The position numbers and the translations under genes were made by a program. A model generated the notes under the pieces. It made no database searches. It was not told the DNA's origin and saw only the letters and a list, made by a program, of their open reading frames with translations. This document shows, piece by piece, positions 17,358 through 25,655 of a DNA stretch of 64,000 nt. Each line of letters opens with the position of its first letter. The first letter of the stretch is position 1. Origin of the DNA: Nostoc sp. MG11 (GTDB lineage: Bacteria; Cyanobacteriota; Cyanobacteriia; Cyanobacteriales; Nostocaceae); contig NZ_JACXXN010000007.1 of the NCBI RefSeq assembly GCF_014904695.1, positions 186,001 through 250,000 of the forward strand, written 5' to 3'.

Positions 17358-20339
17358 CTATTTAATTCTTTGTTCTGCCAATACCGCTGGCCCAGCTGTG
17401 ACGACCACAATTTTACCTGGGTGGAGTAACTCACGAGCTGCTTGATTGACTTGGGCAAGGGTAACTTGCTGAATTTTTTGAGTAAAGGAGCGTAATTCTA
17501 CTGTATCGAGTCCATACACCTCATTCATCAGAATTCTATCTGTTAATTCTTCTGGGTTTGCCAGAGAAACGTTGTAGTTGCTGATTAGGGTGTGTTTTGC
17601 TGTCTCAACTTCTGGTGCGGTGACGCCTTGTTGATGGATTTGCTGTAGCAATTGGTGCGTGCTAGCGATCGCTTTACCTGTATCTTCTGGGCTAGTTTGC
17701 ATCTCAATCAAGAATGTCCCGACTTTCTTCCCGGCTTGGAAGTAGCTATAAATTCCATAGCTCAAACCTTGGCGATCGCGTACTTCTGCCCCCAGTCTAC
17801 TTGATAGGGTGTCTCCGCCCAAAATCTGATTTAACACTAAGGCTGCATGAAATCGGGGATCTTGACGGTTAATACCTGTGTAACCCATATAAGTGATAGC
17901 TTGAGCTTTACCCGGTAAAACTGGGTTGACACGCACTATTTTTTCTGGCAGTGAGACTGTGGGATATTGTAACTTTGGTGGTTGCCCGATCACTTGCCAG
18001 TCACTAAACTTAGCTTTCAGGAGCGATCGCACTTTGTCTAGATCAAAATCTCCAACCAGCGCTATCACTAACGTGTCTGGACGATAATGTTTTGCCTTGA
18101 AATCAATTACATCCTTACGGCTAATCTGCTCTAAACTCTCCTGTGTAGGAAAGGTGTGTAATGGATGTTTTTTCGGATAAATTGATTGAACAAACGTTCT
18201 TTTTGCTACTTCCGATGGGTCATCTAACTCCAGTTGAAGAGTAGTTAAAGTTTGTTGGCGATTCAGTTCCAACTCTTTTACTGGAAATGTACTATTTATA
18301 ACTACATCTGCTAAAGTTTCTAGGAGTATAGGTAAGTCTTGTGCTAGACTATCACCCTCGATACGCACGCCTTCGCGGTATGCTTCAAAATCCAAACTTG
18401 CCCCCCGTTCTTCTAAGGCTTTAGCAAGAGCTAAGACATCTTTGGTTTTAGTACCATTCATCAAGTTGTCTGCCACAACAGCAGCCAGTCCAGCTTTATC
18501 GGCTGGGTCAAATTCCATCCCCGCCTCGATGTGTCCGCTCAAGGTAACGGTGGGAGTACTCTTATCAGGTAATAGCAATATCCGCAGACCGTTGGCAAAT
18601 GTGAATTGCTGCGGTAGTACTCGCGTGATCGTATCTGTTGCTGAATCTACAGGCGGTAAGTACTTCACCACTTCCGATGAAAGCTCAGGTGTACTCAAAG
18701 AAAAATTTTCTGTAGTTTGTGCTGAGTGTGGCTTATCACTAATCTCTTTGAACTGCTTTTGAGTTGGTTCAAAAAAGCCAACTGTACGCGCTTCTTTTTT
18801 CAGGTATTTTTTGATCACAGCCACAACATCTGCTTCTGTTACCTGGCTGACGGCTGCTAAGTAGCGATCTGTGTAGCGATAATCATCAGCAGTTGTCTCG
18901 TCGTTACCAAGTTGCATTGCTTGACTGGTGATATCGCGGTTACTTAAAATTACGTCTGCTGTTAATTGAGTCTTGGCTCGCTTTACTTCCTCTAGTTTAA
19001 TCCCTTTTTCTACCACATTGGCGATTGCCCGACTCAGCACTGAATCAATTTTTTTCAATTTTTGACTAGGTGCAGCTGTAACCAACAACTCGTACCAGCC
19101 AGATTCGCGCAAACTGGTAACACCTGCTGTTACTTCATTAGCTAAACCCGATTCTACCAATACTTGATAAAGGCGAGAATTTCGCCCTTCTGTCAAAATG
19201 TAATCCATCACATCCAACGCTGGCACATCCGGTTGATTCACGTCCGGTAATGGATACACCACTTGCAACAGTTGCCCTGCTCCCGGTTCTCTTAGAACTA
19301 TGGGAACAGAGGGGACTTTTGACCCTTGACTTTTGAACGCCAGTCGCCTCAAGTCAAGCCACTGCCTTGCGGGGGTTCCCCCCGTTGTGGCAAGTGGCGC
19401 GGGAAACCCTTTCGGCAGTTCCTCCTGGGGAAAACCCCCTTCTCTGCGAGAGGCTCCGCCAACGCGCAGCGTCTCGTAGAGAAGACCGGACTGCCTCACC
19501 ACGGCGCTGGCTCCCCTTAACTCTTGACTTTTTGGTAATTTCCCAAATACGTCTTTAACTATTTCAAGGACATTTGCAGTTTTAAAATCTCCAACAATCA
19601 CTAATACAGCATTATCAGGACTGTAGTAATTTTGATAGTACTTGCGTACCTGCTCTACCTGAAACTTATCGACATCAGCTTTAGTACCACCCACTGGCAA
19701 CCCATAAGCGTGATTGGGAAATGCCGCTTGCATCACAGCGCGGTTGAGGCGGTATTCCGGGCTATTTTCGTAACCTTGTAGCTCAGAAATTACTACCCGC
19801 TTCTCATTGGCTAGTTGCTCTGCATTAATCAGAGAATTTTGCATTCTATCTGCTTCCAGCACCAAGAGCGCTGTGAGTTTATCCCGTTCTACAGTGCCGT
19901 AATACGCAGTTTGATCATAGCTGGTGAAAGCATTTGAATCGCTGCCTAAAGCACTAAACAAACGTCCAAATTGGATTGGACGATTTTTTGTGCCTTTAAA
20001 CATCATGTGTTCCAACTGGTGAGCAATGCCATTTACTCCCGGTTCTTCGTTACGCGAACCAACTTTGTACCACACTTGCACTGTCACCACTGGCGCAGTA
20101 TGCACTTCTTTTGTCAGGACAGTCAGACCATTCTCCAGCACTATTTTGCGGACGTTCTCTGTCACTGTTAGGGGCATAGTTGTTTTTGCTACCAAGGTTG
20201 AATAATGATTTTTATTGTTATATGTTTCTACGTATTGGCTCTCAGCAGGCTTGTCGCTAAGTAGAAATACTGCTATTAGCCAAATGATAAGTATTAATAG
20301 CGGAAAACGATATCGATACCAAATGGAAGATACAGACAT
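17358..20339 (-). CDS. Double-domain M16 family zinc peptidase (processing-peptidase type)
   Basis: 993 aa with an N-terminal membrane anchor (about 12-27), so probably in the periplasm. The first M16 half has the inverted zinc motif HQLEH at 107-111 plus the downstream Glu in NEKRVVISELQ (about 179-189). The second half (about 590-980) lacks HxxEH (AGLAAVVADNLMNG at that place) and is the usual inactive partner with the R/Y pair region (RDRQGLSYGIYSY). About residues 273-342 are an in-frame insertion coded by a dispersed repeat (see repeat at 19326-19520). ATG start. Degrades peptides or processes exported proteins. Confidence 0.92.
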   Translation of the reverse strand: MSVSSIWYRYRFPLLILIIWLIAVFLLSDKPAESQYVETYNNKNHYSTLVAKTTMPLTVTENVRKIVLENGLTVLTKEVHTAPVVTVQVWYKVGSRNEEPGVNGIAHQLEHMMFKGTKNRPIQFGRLFSALGSDSNAFTSYDQTAYYGTVERDKLTALLVLEADRMQNSLINAEQLANEKRVVISELQGYENSPEYRLNRAVMQAAFPNHAYGLPVGGTKADVDKFQVEQVRKYYQNYYSPDNAVLVIVGDFKTANVLEIVKDVFGKLPKSQELRGASAVVRQSGLLYETLRVGGASRREGGFPQEELPKGFPAPLATTGGTPARQWLDLRRLAFKSQGSKVPSVPIVLREPGAGQLLQVVYPLPDVNQPDVPALDVMDYILTEGRNSRLYQVLVESGLANEVTAGVTSLRESGWYELLVTAAPSQKLKKIDSVLSRAIANVVEKGIKLEEVKRAKTQLTADVILSNRDITSQAMQLGNDETTADDYRYTDRYLAAVSQVTEADVVAVIKKYLKKEARTVGFFEPTQKQFKEISDKPHSAQTTENFSLSTPELSSEVVKYLPPVDSATDTITRVLPQQFTFANGLRILLLPDKSTPTVTLSGHIEAGMEFDPADKAGLAAVVADNLMNGTKTKDVLALAKALEERGASLDFEAYREGVRIEGDSLAQDLPILLETLADVVINSTFPVKELELNRQQTLTTLQLELDDPSEVAKRTFVQSIYPKKHPLHTFPTQESLEQISRKDVIDFKAKHYRPDTLVIALVGDFDLDKVRSLLKAKFSDWQVIGQPPKLQYPTVSLPEKIVRVNPVLPGKAQAITYMGYTGINRQDPRFHAALVLNQILGGDTLSSRLGAEVRDRQGLSYGIYSYFQAGKKVGTFLIEMQTSPEDTGKAIASTHQLLQQIHQQGVTAPEVETAKHTLISNYNVSLANPEELTDRILMNEVYGLDTVELRSFTQKIQQVTLAQVNQAARELLHPGKIVVVTAGPAVLAEQRIK
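19326..19520. repeat. Dispersed CGCCAGTCGC...GCTGGCTCCC repeat inserted within the M16 peptidase
   Basis: GC-rich block bounded by ACGCCAGTCGCC and GGCGCTGGCTCCCC with several inner palindromes (GCGGGGGTTCCCCCCG, CTCTGCGAGAGG, TCTCGTAGAGA). Related intergenic copies lie at 37690-37736 and 53947-54042. It keeps the peptidase frame open and adds an Arg/Gly/Pro-rich segment. Confidence 0.8.
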
Positions 20340-20486
20340 GTATGTGGCAGATATAGCATGTCAATTATTTTACATATGTCTTGAATAGGATGACTATATT
20401 CTAATTTTTGGGGAAAATATATCACTTCGGCAACACTACAGAGGTCAAGTATTTTAGCAGCAACAATAATCAATAAAAAGGCTAAA

Positions 20487-20927
20487 TTATGAGAGTTTTT
20501 CTAAGATTCGGATGAATTCTAGAGGTAAGCCATCAGTATCGGCAATGAAAGCAACTTCGTAAATGCGATCGCCTATCTGTTGTTGTGTCGGTTCCAAAAG
20601 TACCTTTAGCGGTAGTAGTTCTGGTTGATTTTCTGCCGCTAGTAGTACACGTTTTTGTAAACTTGTCAACCAACTGGGTAAATCTGGTGTAATTTCAGTT
20701 AAATCAAATGAAAGATGATAGTACCCTACATAATGTTCGTCAGCGAATGCATCTGGGGCTGGTTTTGGTTGGGGAATTTGAATTAGTTCAATTCTGCCTC
20801 CTAATCCTTCCATCCAACAAGCTAGGGTGTAGCCTGTAGTGAAGCGTTCTGAAACTGTAAACCCTAACTGTTCGTAGAAAGCGATCGCCCGATGAATATT
20901 CGCTGTACGAATCGAAGCATGGTGCAT
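20487..20927 (-). CDS. VOC/glyoxalase superfamily protein
   Basis: 146 aa with the paired beta-alpha-beta-beta-beta layout of the vicinal oxygen chelate fold: MHHASIRTANIHRAIAFYEQ at the start, LGFTVSERF, HLSFDLTEI in the middle and DTDGLPLEFI at the end. Candidate metal ligands: His2 or His3, Glu in IELIQ, His in YYHLSFD, and Glu in PLEFI. Substrate cannot be predicted. ATG start; ends about 60 bases before a GCGGAGG palindrome on its upstream side. Confidence 0.85.
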   Translation of the reverse strand: MHHASIRTANIHRAIAFYEQLGFTVSERFTTGYTLACWMEGLGGRIELIQIPQPKPAPDAFADEHYVGYYHLSFDLTEITPDLPSWLTSLQKRVLLAAENQPELLPLKVLLEPTQQQIGDRIYEVAFIADTDGLPLEFIRILEKLS

Positions 20928-20955
20928 AATTTTGTCCTTTCTTACAAAGTTCTGA

Positions 20956-20972
20956 GCGGAGGAAACCTCCGC
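20956..20972. repeat. 17-bp palindrome GCGGAGGAAACCTCCGC
   Basis: Perfect 7-bp arms around AAA. The exact reverse complement occurs at 35168-35184 inside the CobD insertion. The spacer that follows also holds 7-bp AGTCATT repeats (21013-21055). Confidence 0.75.
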
Positions 20973-21054
20973 ACCCTGCGGGAAGCAAGCTACAGACTTT
21001 GCACTTTCTTCTTAGTCATTAGTCATTCGTCAAAAGACCAATGACTAATGACAA

Positions 21055-21567
21055 TTACTCAAACAATCTGAAATAAGGATAACGTACAGGGACTCCAGGC
21101 TCTTTTTCCAAGTCAAAATTAATCACTTCCCAACAGGGATCTTCTGGGGAATCGGGGCTAAACTCCACAGGTAAGCCGTATAGTCGTGCAGCTGTGATTT
21201 CCGGCTGTCCAGAACGCCAAGGTGTGCTGCGTTCTAAATAACCACTCATCAATTCCTGATAGCGTCGAGCAATGATCACTCGTGTTGCTCGGTAGCCTTG
21301 GGTATAAAGCTTGTCTAATGCTTCGTGAATTTCAAACCTAATACCATCAGGATGGGTATGCTGCCTATACCATTCATTATTCCATCTTCGCCAATGACGC
21401 CCAGACTGTAGATGGATTAATTCTCCGTTTTTAGGATTAGCTTCAAAAGCGCCATGACGCGGACATAAGTACGTATCTGTTAGTGTCAGCGCCGGAATAG
21501 TCTGGCGACAATGGGGACACTGTATTTCAGGGCCAAACATTGGGTACTGCAAGCCTGGATTCATCAT
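21055..21567 (-). CDS. TIGR02652 family protein, zinc-ribbon type
   Basis: 170 aa. An N-terminal CPHC...CPRH pair (about residues 17-37) suggests a small zinc ribbon, followed by a conserved aromatic/basic region (HWRRWNNEWYRQHTHPDGIRFEIHEALDKLY). This matches my recollection of the cyanobacterial TIGR02652 family, whose function is unknown. Two adjacent ATGs; the first is used. Stop codon lies within a spacer made of 7-bp ATGACTA-like repeats. Confidence 0.75.
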   Translation of the reverse strand: MMNPGLQYPMFGPEIQCPHCRQTIPALTLTDTYLCPRHGAFEANPKNGELIHLQSGRHWRRWNNEWYRQHTHPDGIRFEIHEALDKLYTQGYRATRVIIARRYQELMSGYLERSTPWRSGQPEITAARLYGLPVEFSPDSPEDPCWEVINFDLEKEPGVPVRYPYFRLFE

Positions 21568-21806
21568 GAAGTGCGTACAAACATAGTTTTGTCTTCACCA
21601 GCACCAGTGGGTTGGATTTTACACTTCGGCTGCGTCACTTTGGGTTACTTGCTCACTGCTGCATGAACACGGAGTTACAGCAGGAACATTTTTCACTAGT
21701 GTTTGCCTCAGCATAGAGGCTTGACGCTGTGATATTCTGGTTGTGCAACCAGCCTCAATGGTTGGAGTTTCTCCAGTGTTCCTGGGTACCATATTCATAT
21801 TCTATC

Positions 21807-22334
21807 GTGTCTACCGCTTCTTACTGGCCATCTGTTGATTTTTCTCAAGCTGCCTTCGTCGCAGCTAACGCTGTCGTAGTCGGCTCGGTAAAAATAGCAG
21901 CAGGGGTGAGCATCTGGTATGGAGCAGTAGTTAGGGGAGATGTAGAACGTATTGACATTGGTGAATGCACAAACATACAGGATGGAGCAATTCTACATGG
22001 TGATCCTGGTTTTCCAACAATTTTAGAAGATCATGTTACCGTAGGGCATCGCGCTGTGGTGCATTCCGCCTACATTGAACGTGGAACTTTGATTGGCATT
22101 GGCGCGGTAATTTTAGATGGGGTACGAGTGGGTACTGGTAGCATTATAGGTGCTGGTGCTGTGGTTACAAAGAATATACCGCCTATGTCTCTTGTAGTTG
22201 GCGTTCCTGGCAAAGTGCAGCGTCAAGTAACAGCAGTTGAAGCCGCAGAATTAATCGAACACGCTCAACGTTACCAAAAGTTAGCCTTGGTTCATGCCGG
22301 TCAGGGGACTGATCTCGGCTTTAGCAAGTCTTAG
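21807..22334 (+). CDS. Gamma-carbonic anhydrase-like hexapeptide-repeat protein
   Basis: 175 aa left-handed beta-helix protein. Hexapeptide repeats run from about residue 17 to 145 (VVGSVKIAAGVSIWYGAVVRGD...). The gamma-CA zinc ligands are seen as His in AILHGD and HxxxxH in GHRAVVHSAY. The frame is open from 21729, but GTG at 21807 (VSTASYWPSVDFSQ) fits homologues. It differs from CcmM in lacking RuBisCO-small-subunit-like repeats. Could be an active carbonic anhydrase or a YrdA-type protein; the active-site Glu residues were not checked. Confidence 0.85.
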   Translation: MSTASYWPSVDFSQAAFVAANAVVVGSVKIAAGVSIWYGAVVRGDVERIDIGECTNIQDGAILHGDPGFPTILEDHVTVGHRAVVHSAYIERGTLIGIGAVILDGVRVGTGSIIGAGAVVTKNIPPMSLVVGVPGKVQRQVTAVEAAELIEHAQRYQKLALVHAGQGTDLGFSKS

Positions 22335-22544
22335 GGATTGGGGATTGACGACTCTTAAGAGGGAGAAAGGTTAAAGGTAAGGGGATGATCTTTTTCTTTG
22401 CCTTCTGCTTTGTTCAATGCCCAACGCCCAATAATTTAAACATTCTTTACACATTGATTTGGAAAAATTGCCCACTTCAGCTAAAAATAAAAATGAGAAG
22501 AGTTGACAAAAGTTTAATTTCTACTTAGCAGAGGGGTTCTAGAC

Positions 22545-22670
22545 ATGGATATTGATTTCCGTATAGCGATCGTTTTAGCACCAATCGCCATTGCTGCTGG
22601 CTGGGCAGTGTTTAATATTGGCGCTGCGGCTTTAAGACAAATTCAAGGCTTTTTGGATAGAGAAGCTTAG
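22545..22670 (+). CDS. psbY: Photosystem II protein PsbY
   Basis: 41 aa: [20 protein letters not shown] followed by [21 protein letters not shown]. This is the PsbY single-helix pattern, a small peripheral PSII subunit near cytochrome b559. Too short for usual ORF cut-offs. GAGGGG ribosome-type site eight bases upstream; a strong terminator follows at 22696-22731, so it is monocistronic. Confidence 0.93.
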   Translation: MDIDFRIAIVLAPIAIAAGWAVFNIGAAALRQIQGFLDREA

Positions 22671-22695
22671 ACTCGATTCAATATCATCACTTTTC

Positions 22696-22731
22696 AACCG
22701 ACTGTTTCTCTTTACTGAGACAGTCGGTTTT
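22696..22731 (+). terminator. Terminator of psbY
   Basis: AACCGACTGTTTCTC...GAGACAGTCGGTTTT: stem of about 14 bp with a small bulge, ending in TTTTATT. Confidence 0.9.
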
Positions 22732-22826
22732 ATTCATCGAATAAGAGTCAAGGGTCAAGAGGCAGAGGGGATGACTTACTGCAACTTTCCCTTGCTCCCC
22801 CACTCCCCAATCCCCAGTTCCCAATC

Positions 22827-24191
22827 GTGGATATCGATTCTGTAATACAACCCTTTCAACGCTTTGGTGTCCATCTAGGACTCGATCGCATTGTTAAATT
22901 GTTAGCAAAGCTCGGCAATCCCCATCACCAAATCCCAGTAATTCATGTTGCTGGCACTAACGGCAAAGGTTCGGTCTGTGCTTATCTTTCTTCTGTACTC
23001 ACTGAGGCTGGTTATCGTACAGGCCGCTACACTTCTCCCCATTTAGTCGATTGGACGGAACGCATTTGTCTCAACGAACAGCCAATTCCCTCTGAAGAAT
23101 TGAGCCAATTATTAGAAAAAGTCCAAGCGGCTATTCGTGCTGGGGATGAGTCCGCAACTCAATTTGAGGTAATTACGGCGGCGGCTTGGTTGTATTTTGC
23201 TCAGCAACAAGTTGATATAGCAGTGGTAGAAGTGGGACTAGGAGGTCGTTTAGATGCTACTAATGTCTGTTTGCAGCCTTTAGTTACCGTCATAACTTCC
23301 ATCAGCCGCGAACACTGGCAGCAACTTGGTTCTACTATCGCTGAAATTGCCAGAGAAAAAGCTGGTATTCTCAAACCTGGATGTCCCGTTGTAATTGGAC
23401 TATTGCCACCGGATGCCGAAAAAGTTGTGCGATCGCGTGCTTTAGAATTACAATGCCCAATTTTTACGCCTCAGCCTTCGCGCCAGATAGCCCCAGGATG
23501 GGCAGAGTATGAGAGGGGGAGCAGGGGAGCAGAGGGGCAGGGGAGCGGAGGGGCAGGGGAGCAGGGGGAGACAATAGAACTAGCGCATCACTTGATTAAA
23601 TATCCTTTGCCATTAGCGGGACAAATTCAGTTAAATAATTCGGCTTTGGCTTTAGCTACTTTAGAGATTCTTCAACAACAGGGTTGGCAGATTTCGGAAG
23701 AAGCGATCGCTCAAGGTATGGCAAAAACTCAATGGCCAGGGCGAATGCAATGGACTACCTGGAAAAACCATAAATTATTACTTGATGGCGCTCACAATCC
23801 AGCCGCAGCCCAAGTCCTCCGTGAGTATATCGATAGCTTAAACACAGTTAACAACAAGCCCATACATTGGGTTATGGGAATGTTCTCTGATAAGGATCAC
23901 GCTGATATTTTTACCGCATTATTGCGACCAGGCGATCGCCTTTACTTAGTACCAATAACAGTAGAATCTTGGCCAGGAAGAACCTCCGCTAACCTACAAA
24001 ACTTAGCCAGCCTAGCTCACAACCTCTGTCCAAATTTGAGCGATCGCCAAATACATCCAGATTTATTCACAGCACTAAATTCAGCAACCTCAACCGCTAC
24101 CACAAACGATTTAATCGTCCTATGTGGTTCGCTTTATCTAGTAGGAGAATTTTTAGCAACCACAAGCATAACTCATAATTATGAATTATGA
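22827..24191 (+). CDS. folC: Folylpolyglutamate synthase/dihydrofolate synthase
   Basis: Adds glutamate to folates (Mur-ligase family). 454 aa from GTG 22827. ATP loop VAGTNGKGSVCAYL at about 41-54, TSPHLVDWTERI, GLGGRLDATNV, ITSISREHWQQLG and the C-terminal LLDGAHNPAAAQ are all present. Where homologues have a short loop, about residues 227-248 are a Gly/Glu-rich insert (RGSRGAEGQGSGGAGEQGE) coded by GGGGAGCAGAGGGGCAGGGG-type repeats that are normally intergenic. The stop codon falls inside a 7-bp repeat array shared with the convergent downstream gene. Confidence 0.95.
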   Translation: MDIDSVIQPFQRFGVHLGLDRIVKLLAKLGNPHHQIPVIHVAGTNGKGSVCAYLSSVLTEAGYRTGRYTSPHLVDWTERICLNEQPIPSEELSQLLEKVQAAIRAGDESATQFEVITAAAWLYFAQQQVDIAVVEVGLGGRLDATNVCLQPLVTVITSISREHWQQLGSTIAEIAREKAGILKPGCPVVIGLLPPDAEKVVRSRALELQCPIFTPQPSRQIAPGWAEYERGSRGAEGQGSGGAGEQGETIELAHHLIKYPLPLAGQIQLNNSALALATLEILQQQGWQISEEAIAQGMAKTQWPGRMQWTTWKNHKLLLDGAHNPAAAQVLREYIDSLNTVNNKPIHWVMGMFSDKDHADIFTALLRPGDRLYLVPITVESWPGRTSANLQNLASLAHNLCPNLSDRQIHPDLFTALNSATSTATTNDLIVLCGSLYLVGEFLATTSITHNYEL

Positions 24192-24217
24192 ATTATGAAT
24201 TATGAATTATGAATTAT
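24183..24217. repeat. Heptanucleotide tandem repeat (GAATTAT) x5
   Basis: Five exact GAATTAT units preceded by one degenerate unit. It supplies the stop codon of folC (24189-24191) and the stop codon of the convergent binding-protein gene (24214-24216). Confidence 0.95.
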
Positions 24218-25512
24218 CTTTGATTCCACTGTTGCGCCGCATCTTCTACAGCTTTATCTACCGTTTTCTCACCTAGCATTGCTGCTTGTAAGTTCTCGTA
24301 AACTGCCTTTTGCAGTTTTTTGGAATCCTTCAAAGTAGGAGTTAATATTTCTGCCTGTTGCAGTTGTTGAGCAGTGATCACTCTGGCTTTTTCTACTGTG
24401 GAAGCAGTAGCCGGGACATCTTTAAAGTAGCTGTCAGATAGGGCTTTGACTGTAGAAGGAAGGACATTTGCAGCTTTGGCAAAGGCTAACTGATTTTCGT
24501 CATTGGTAACAAATAGAGCAAATTTCACAGCGGCGTCAGGGTTTTTAGTTTCGCGGGGAATAACTATGTTCATTACAGCTACATTTTTCTTCCCTGTATC
24601 ACCGGTAAGTTGAGGTGCGATCGCTGAAGCTTGAGCAATTTTCGGGGCATTATTAGCGATCGTTTTGAGAAACTCTGGCCCCGAAGCTAGAAACGCCGTC
24701 TCTCCAGCTTGGTATAAATCGATCGCATGGCGATGTCCTTGCGTTAATACCTCTTTCGGAAGCAACCCTTTTTTATACAAGTCCACCCAATACTGAAATG
24801 CTGCTTTACCTTGAGGAGAGTTAAATGCTGCTTTACCGTCAGTATCAATTAAAGTGACTCCCATCTGCACAAAGGATTCCAGCACTTCACCGGAATCTTG
24901 CGGAACGAAAGTCACAAAAAAGGCATATTTGCCAGTCTTATCTTTAATTTGTTGTGCCGCTTGTGCTAGTTCTGCGTAGGTTGTGGGTGTTTTATTGATA
25001 CCTGCCTGTTTTAATAAATCAGTGTTATAAATGGTTAGCCTTGTGGTGAGATACCAGGGAAGCCCGAAACTCTTACCATTAAGTGTGCTTGCTTTCCAAA
25101 TATTCGGCAGATAGGAGGAACGGACTTCATTTGGGACTTTTGTATTCAAATCCAACCAGGCATTTCGACCAGCGAGTTGGGAAGCAAAACCTGGATTGAG
25201 GTTAACAACGTCAGGTGGCGTTTTTGCTGAGACAGCTGTTAAAATTTTGTTCTCCATCGCCGCCCAGGGTACATCTACCCAGTTAACCTTTATACCTGAG
25301 TTTTTCGATTCAAAATTTGTAATCAGGCTTTGGAAGTAATTGGTGAATTGCGGTTGGAGTTGCATCGTCCAAAACTCAACAGTTGTTGCTCCTGAAGCAG
25401 CCTGTTTTGTGCTTGTGCCAACATTACCTGTGCTGCAACTTACAATCCAACTGGTAAATAAACCAAGTAGTGCCCAAGCAGCAAGTTGTTTGAATTTTCG
25501 CAATTGAATCAT
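24214..25512 (-). CDS. ABC transporter substrate-binding lipoprotein (sugar type)
   Basis: Family 1 extracellular solute-binding protein, about 432 aa from ATG 25512. N-terminal lipoprotein signal FTSWIVSC with a lipobox Cys. Features: VEFWTMQLQPQFTNYF, NSGIKVNWVDVPWAAMENKI, GLPWYLTTRLTIYN, and the WVDLYKKGLLPKEV and GETAFLASGPEFL segments typical of sugar-binding proteins. The frame extends to 25557 through a TTG, but the ATG gives a standard signal. No permease or ATPase gene is adjacent, so the partner must lie elsewhere. Confidence 0.9.
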   Translation of the reverse strand: MIQLRKFKQLAAWALLGLFTSWIVSCSTGNVGTSTKQAASGATTVEFWTMQLQPQFTNYFQSLITNFESKNSGIKVNWVDVPWAAMENKILTAVSAKTPPDVVNLNPGFASQLAGRNAWLDLNTKVPNEVRSSYLPNIWKASTLNGKSFGLPWYLTTRLTIYNTDLLKQAGINKTPTTYAELAQAAQQIKDKTGKYAFFVTFVPQDSGEVLESFVQMGVTLIDTDGKAAFNSPQGKAAFQYWVDLYKKGLLPKEVLTQGHRHAIDLYQAGETAFLASGPEFLKTIANNAPKIAQASAIAPQLTGDTGKKNVAVMNIVIPRETKNPDAAVKFALFVTNDENQLAFAKAANVLPSTVKALSDSYFKDVPATASTVEKARVITAQQLQQAEILTPTLKDSKKLQKAVYENLQAAMLGEKTVDKAVEDAAQQWNQR

Positions 25513-25590
25513 CTTACCAGTATTTTTACGCTTGTTCGGGGTGAAAATCTTATGCAAAATTGTCGAGATTATAAGCTAAATCGATTACCA

Positions 25591-25618
25591 GTAGAGACGT
25601 GATACATCGCATCTCTAC
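25591..25618. repeat. Dispersed hairpin repeat GTAGAGACG...CATCTCTAC
   Basis: Imperfect palindrome GTAGAGACGTGATACATCGC ATCTCTAC, a common intergenic repeat. It overlaps the upstream part of the pilM open frame, one reason for choosing the later start at 25656. Confidence 0.7.
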
Positions 25619-25655
25619 ATTAAATTTTCAATTTACCAGTCTAGCAGGCACAACT

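Noticed and set aside
19326-19558. Two plus-strand frames opposite the M16 peptidase
   Set aside because: They are complements of the inserted repeat block.
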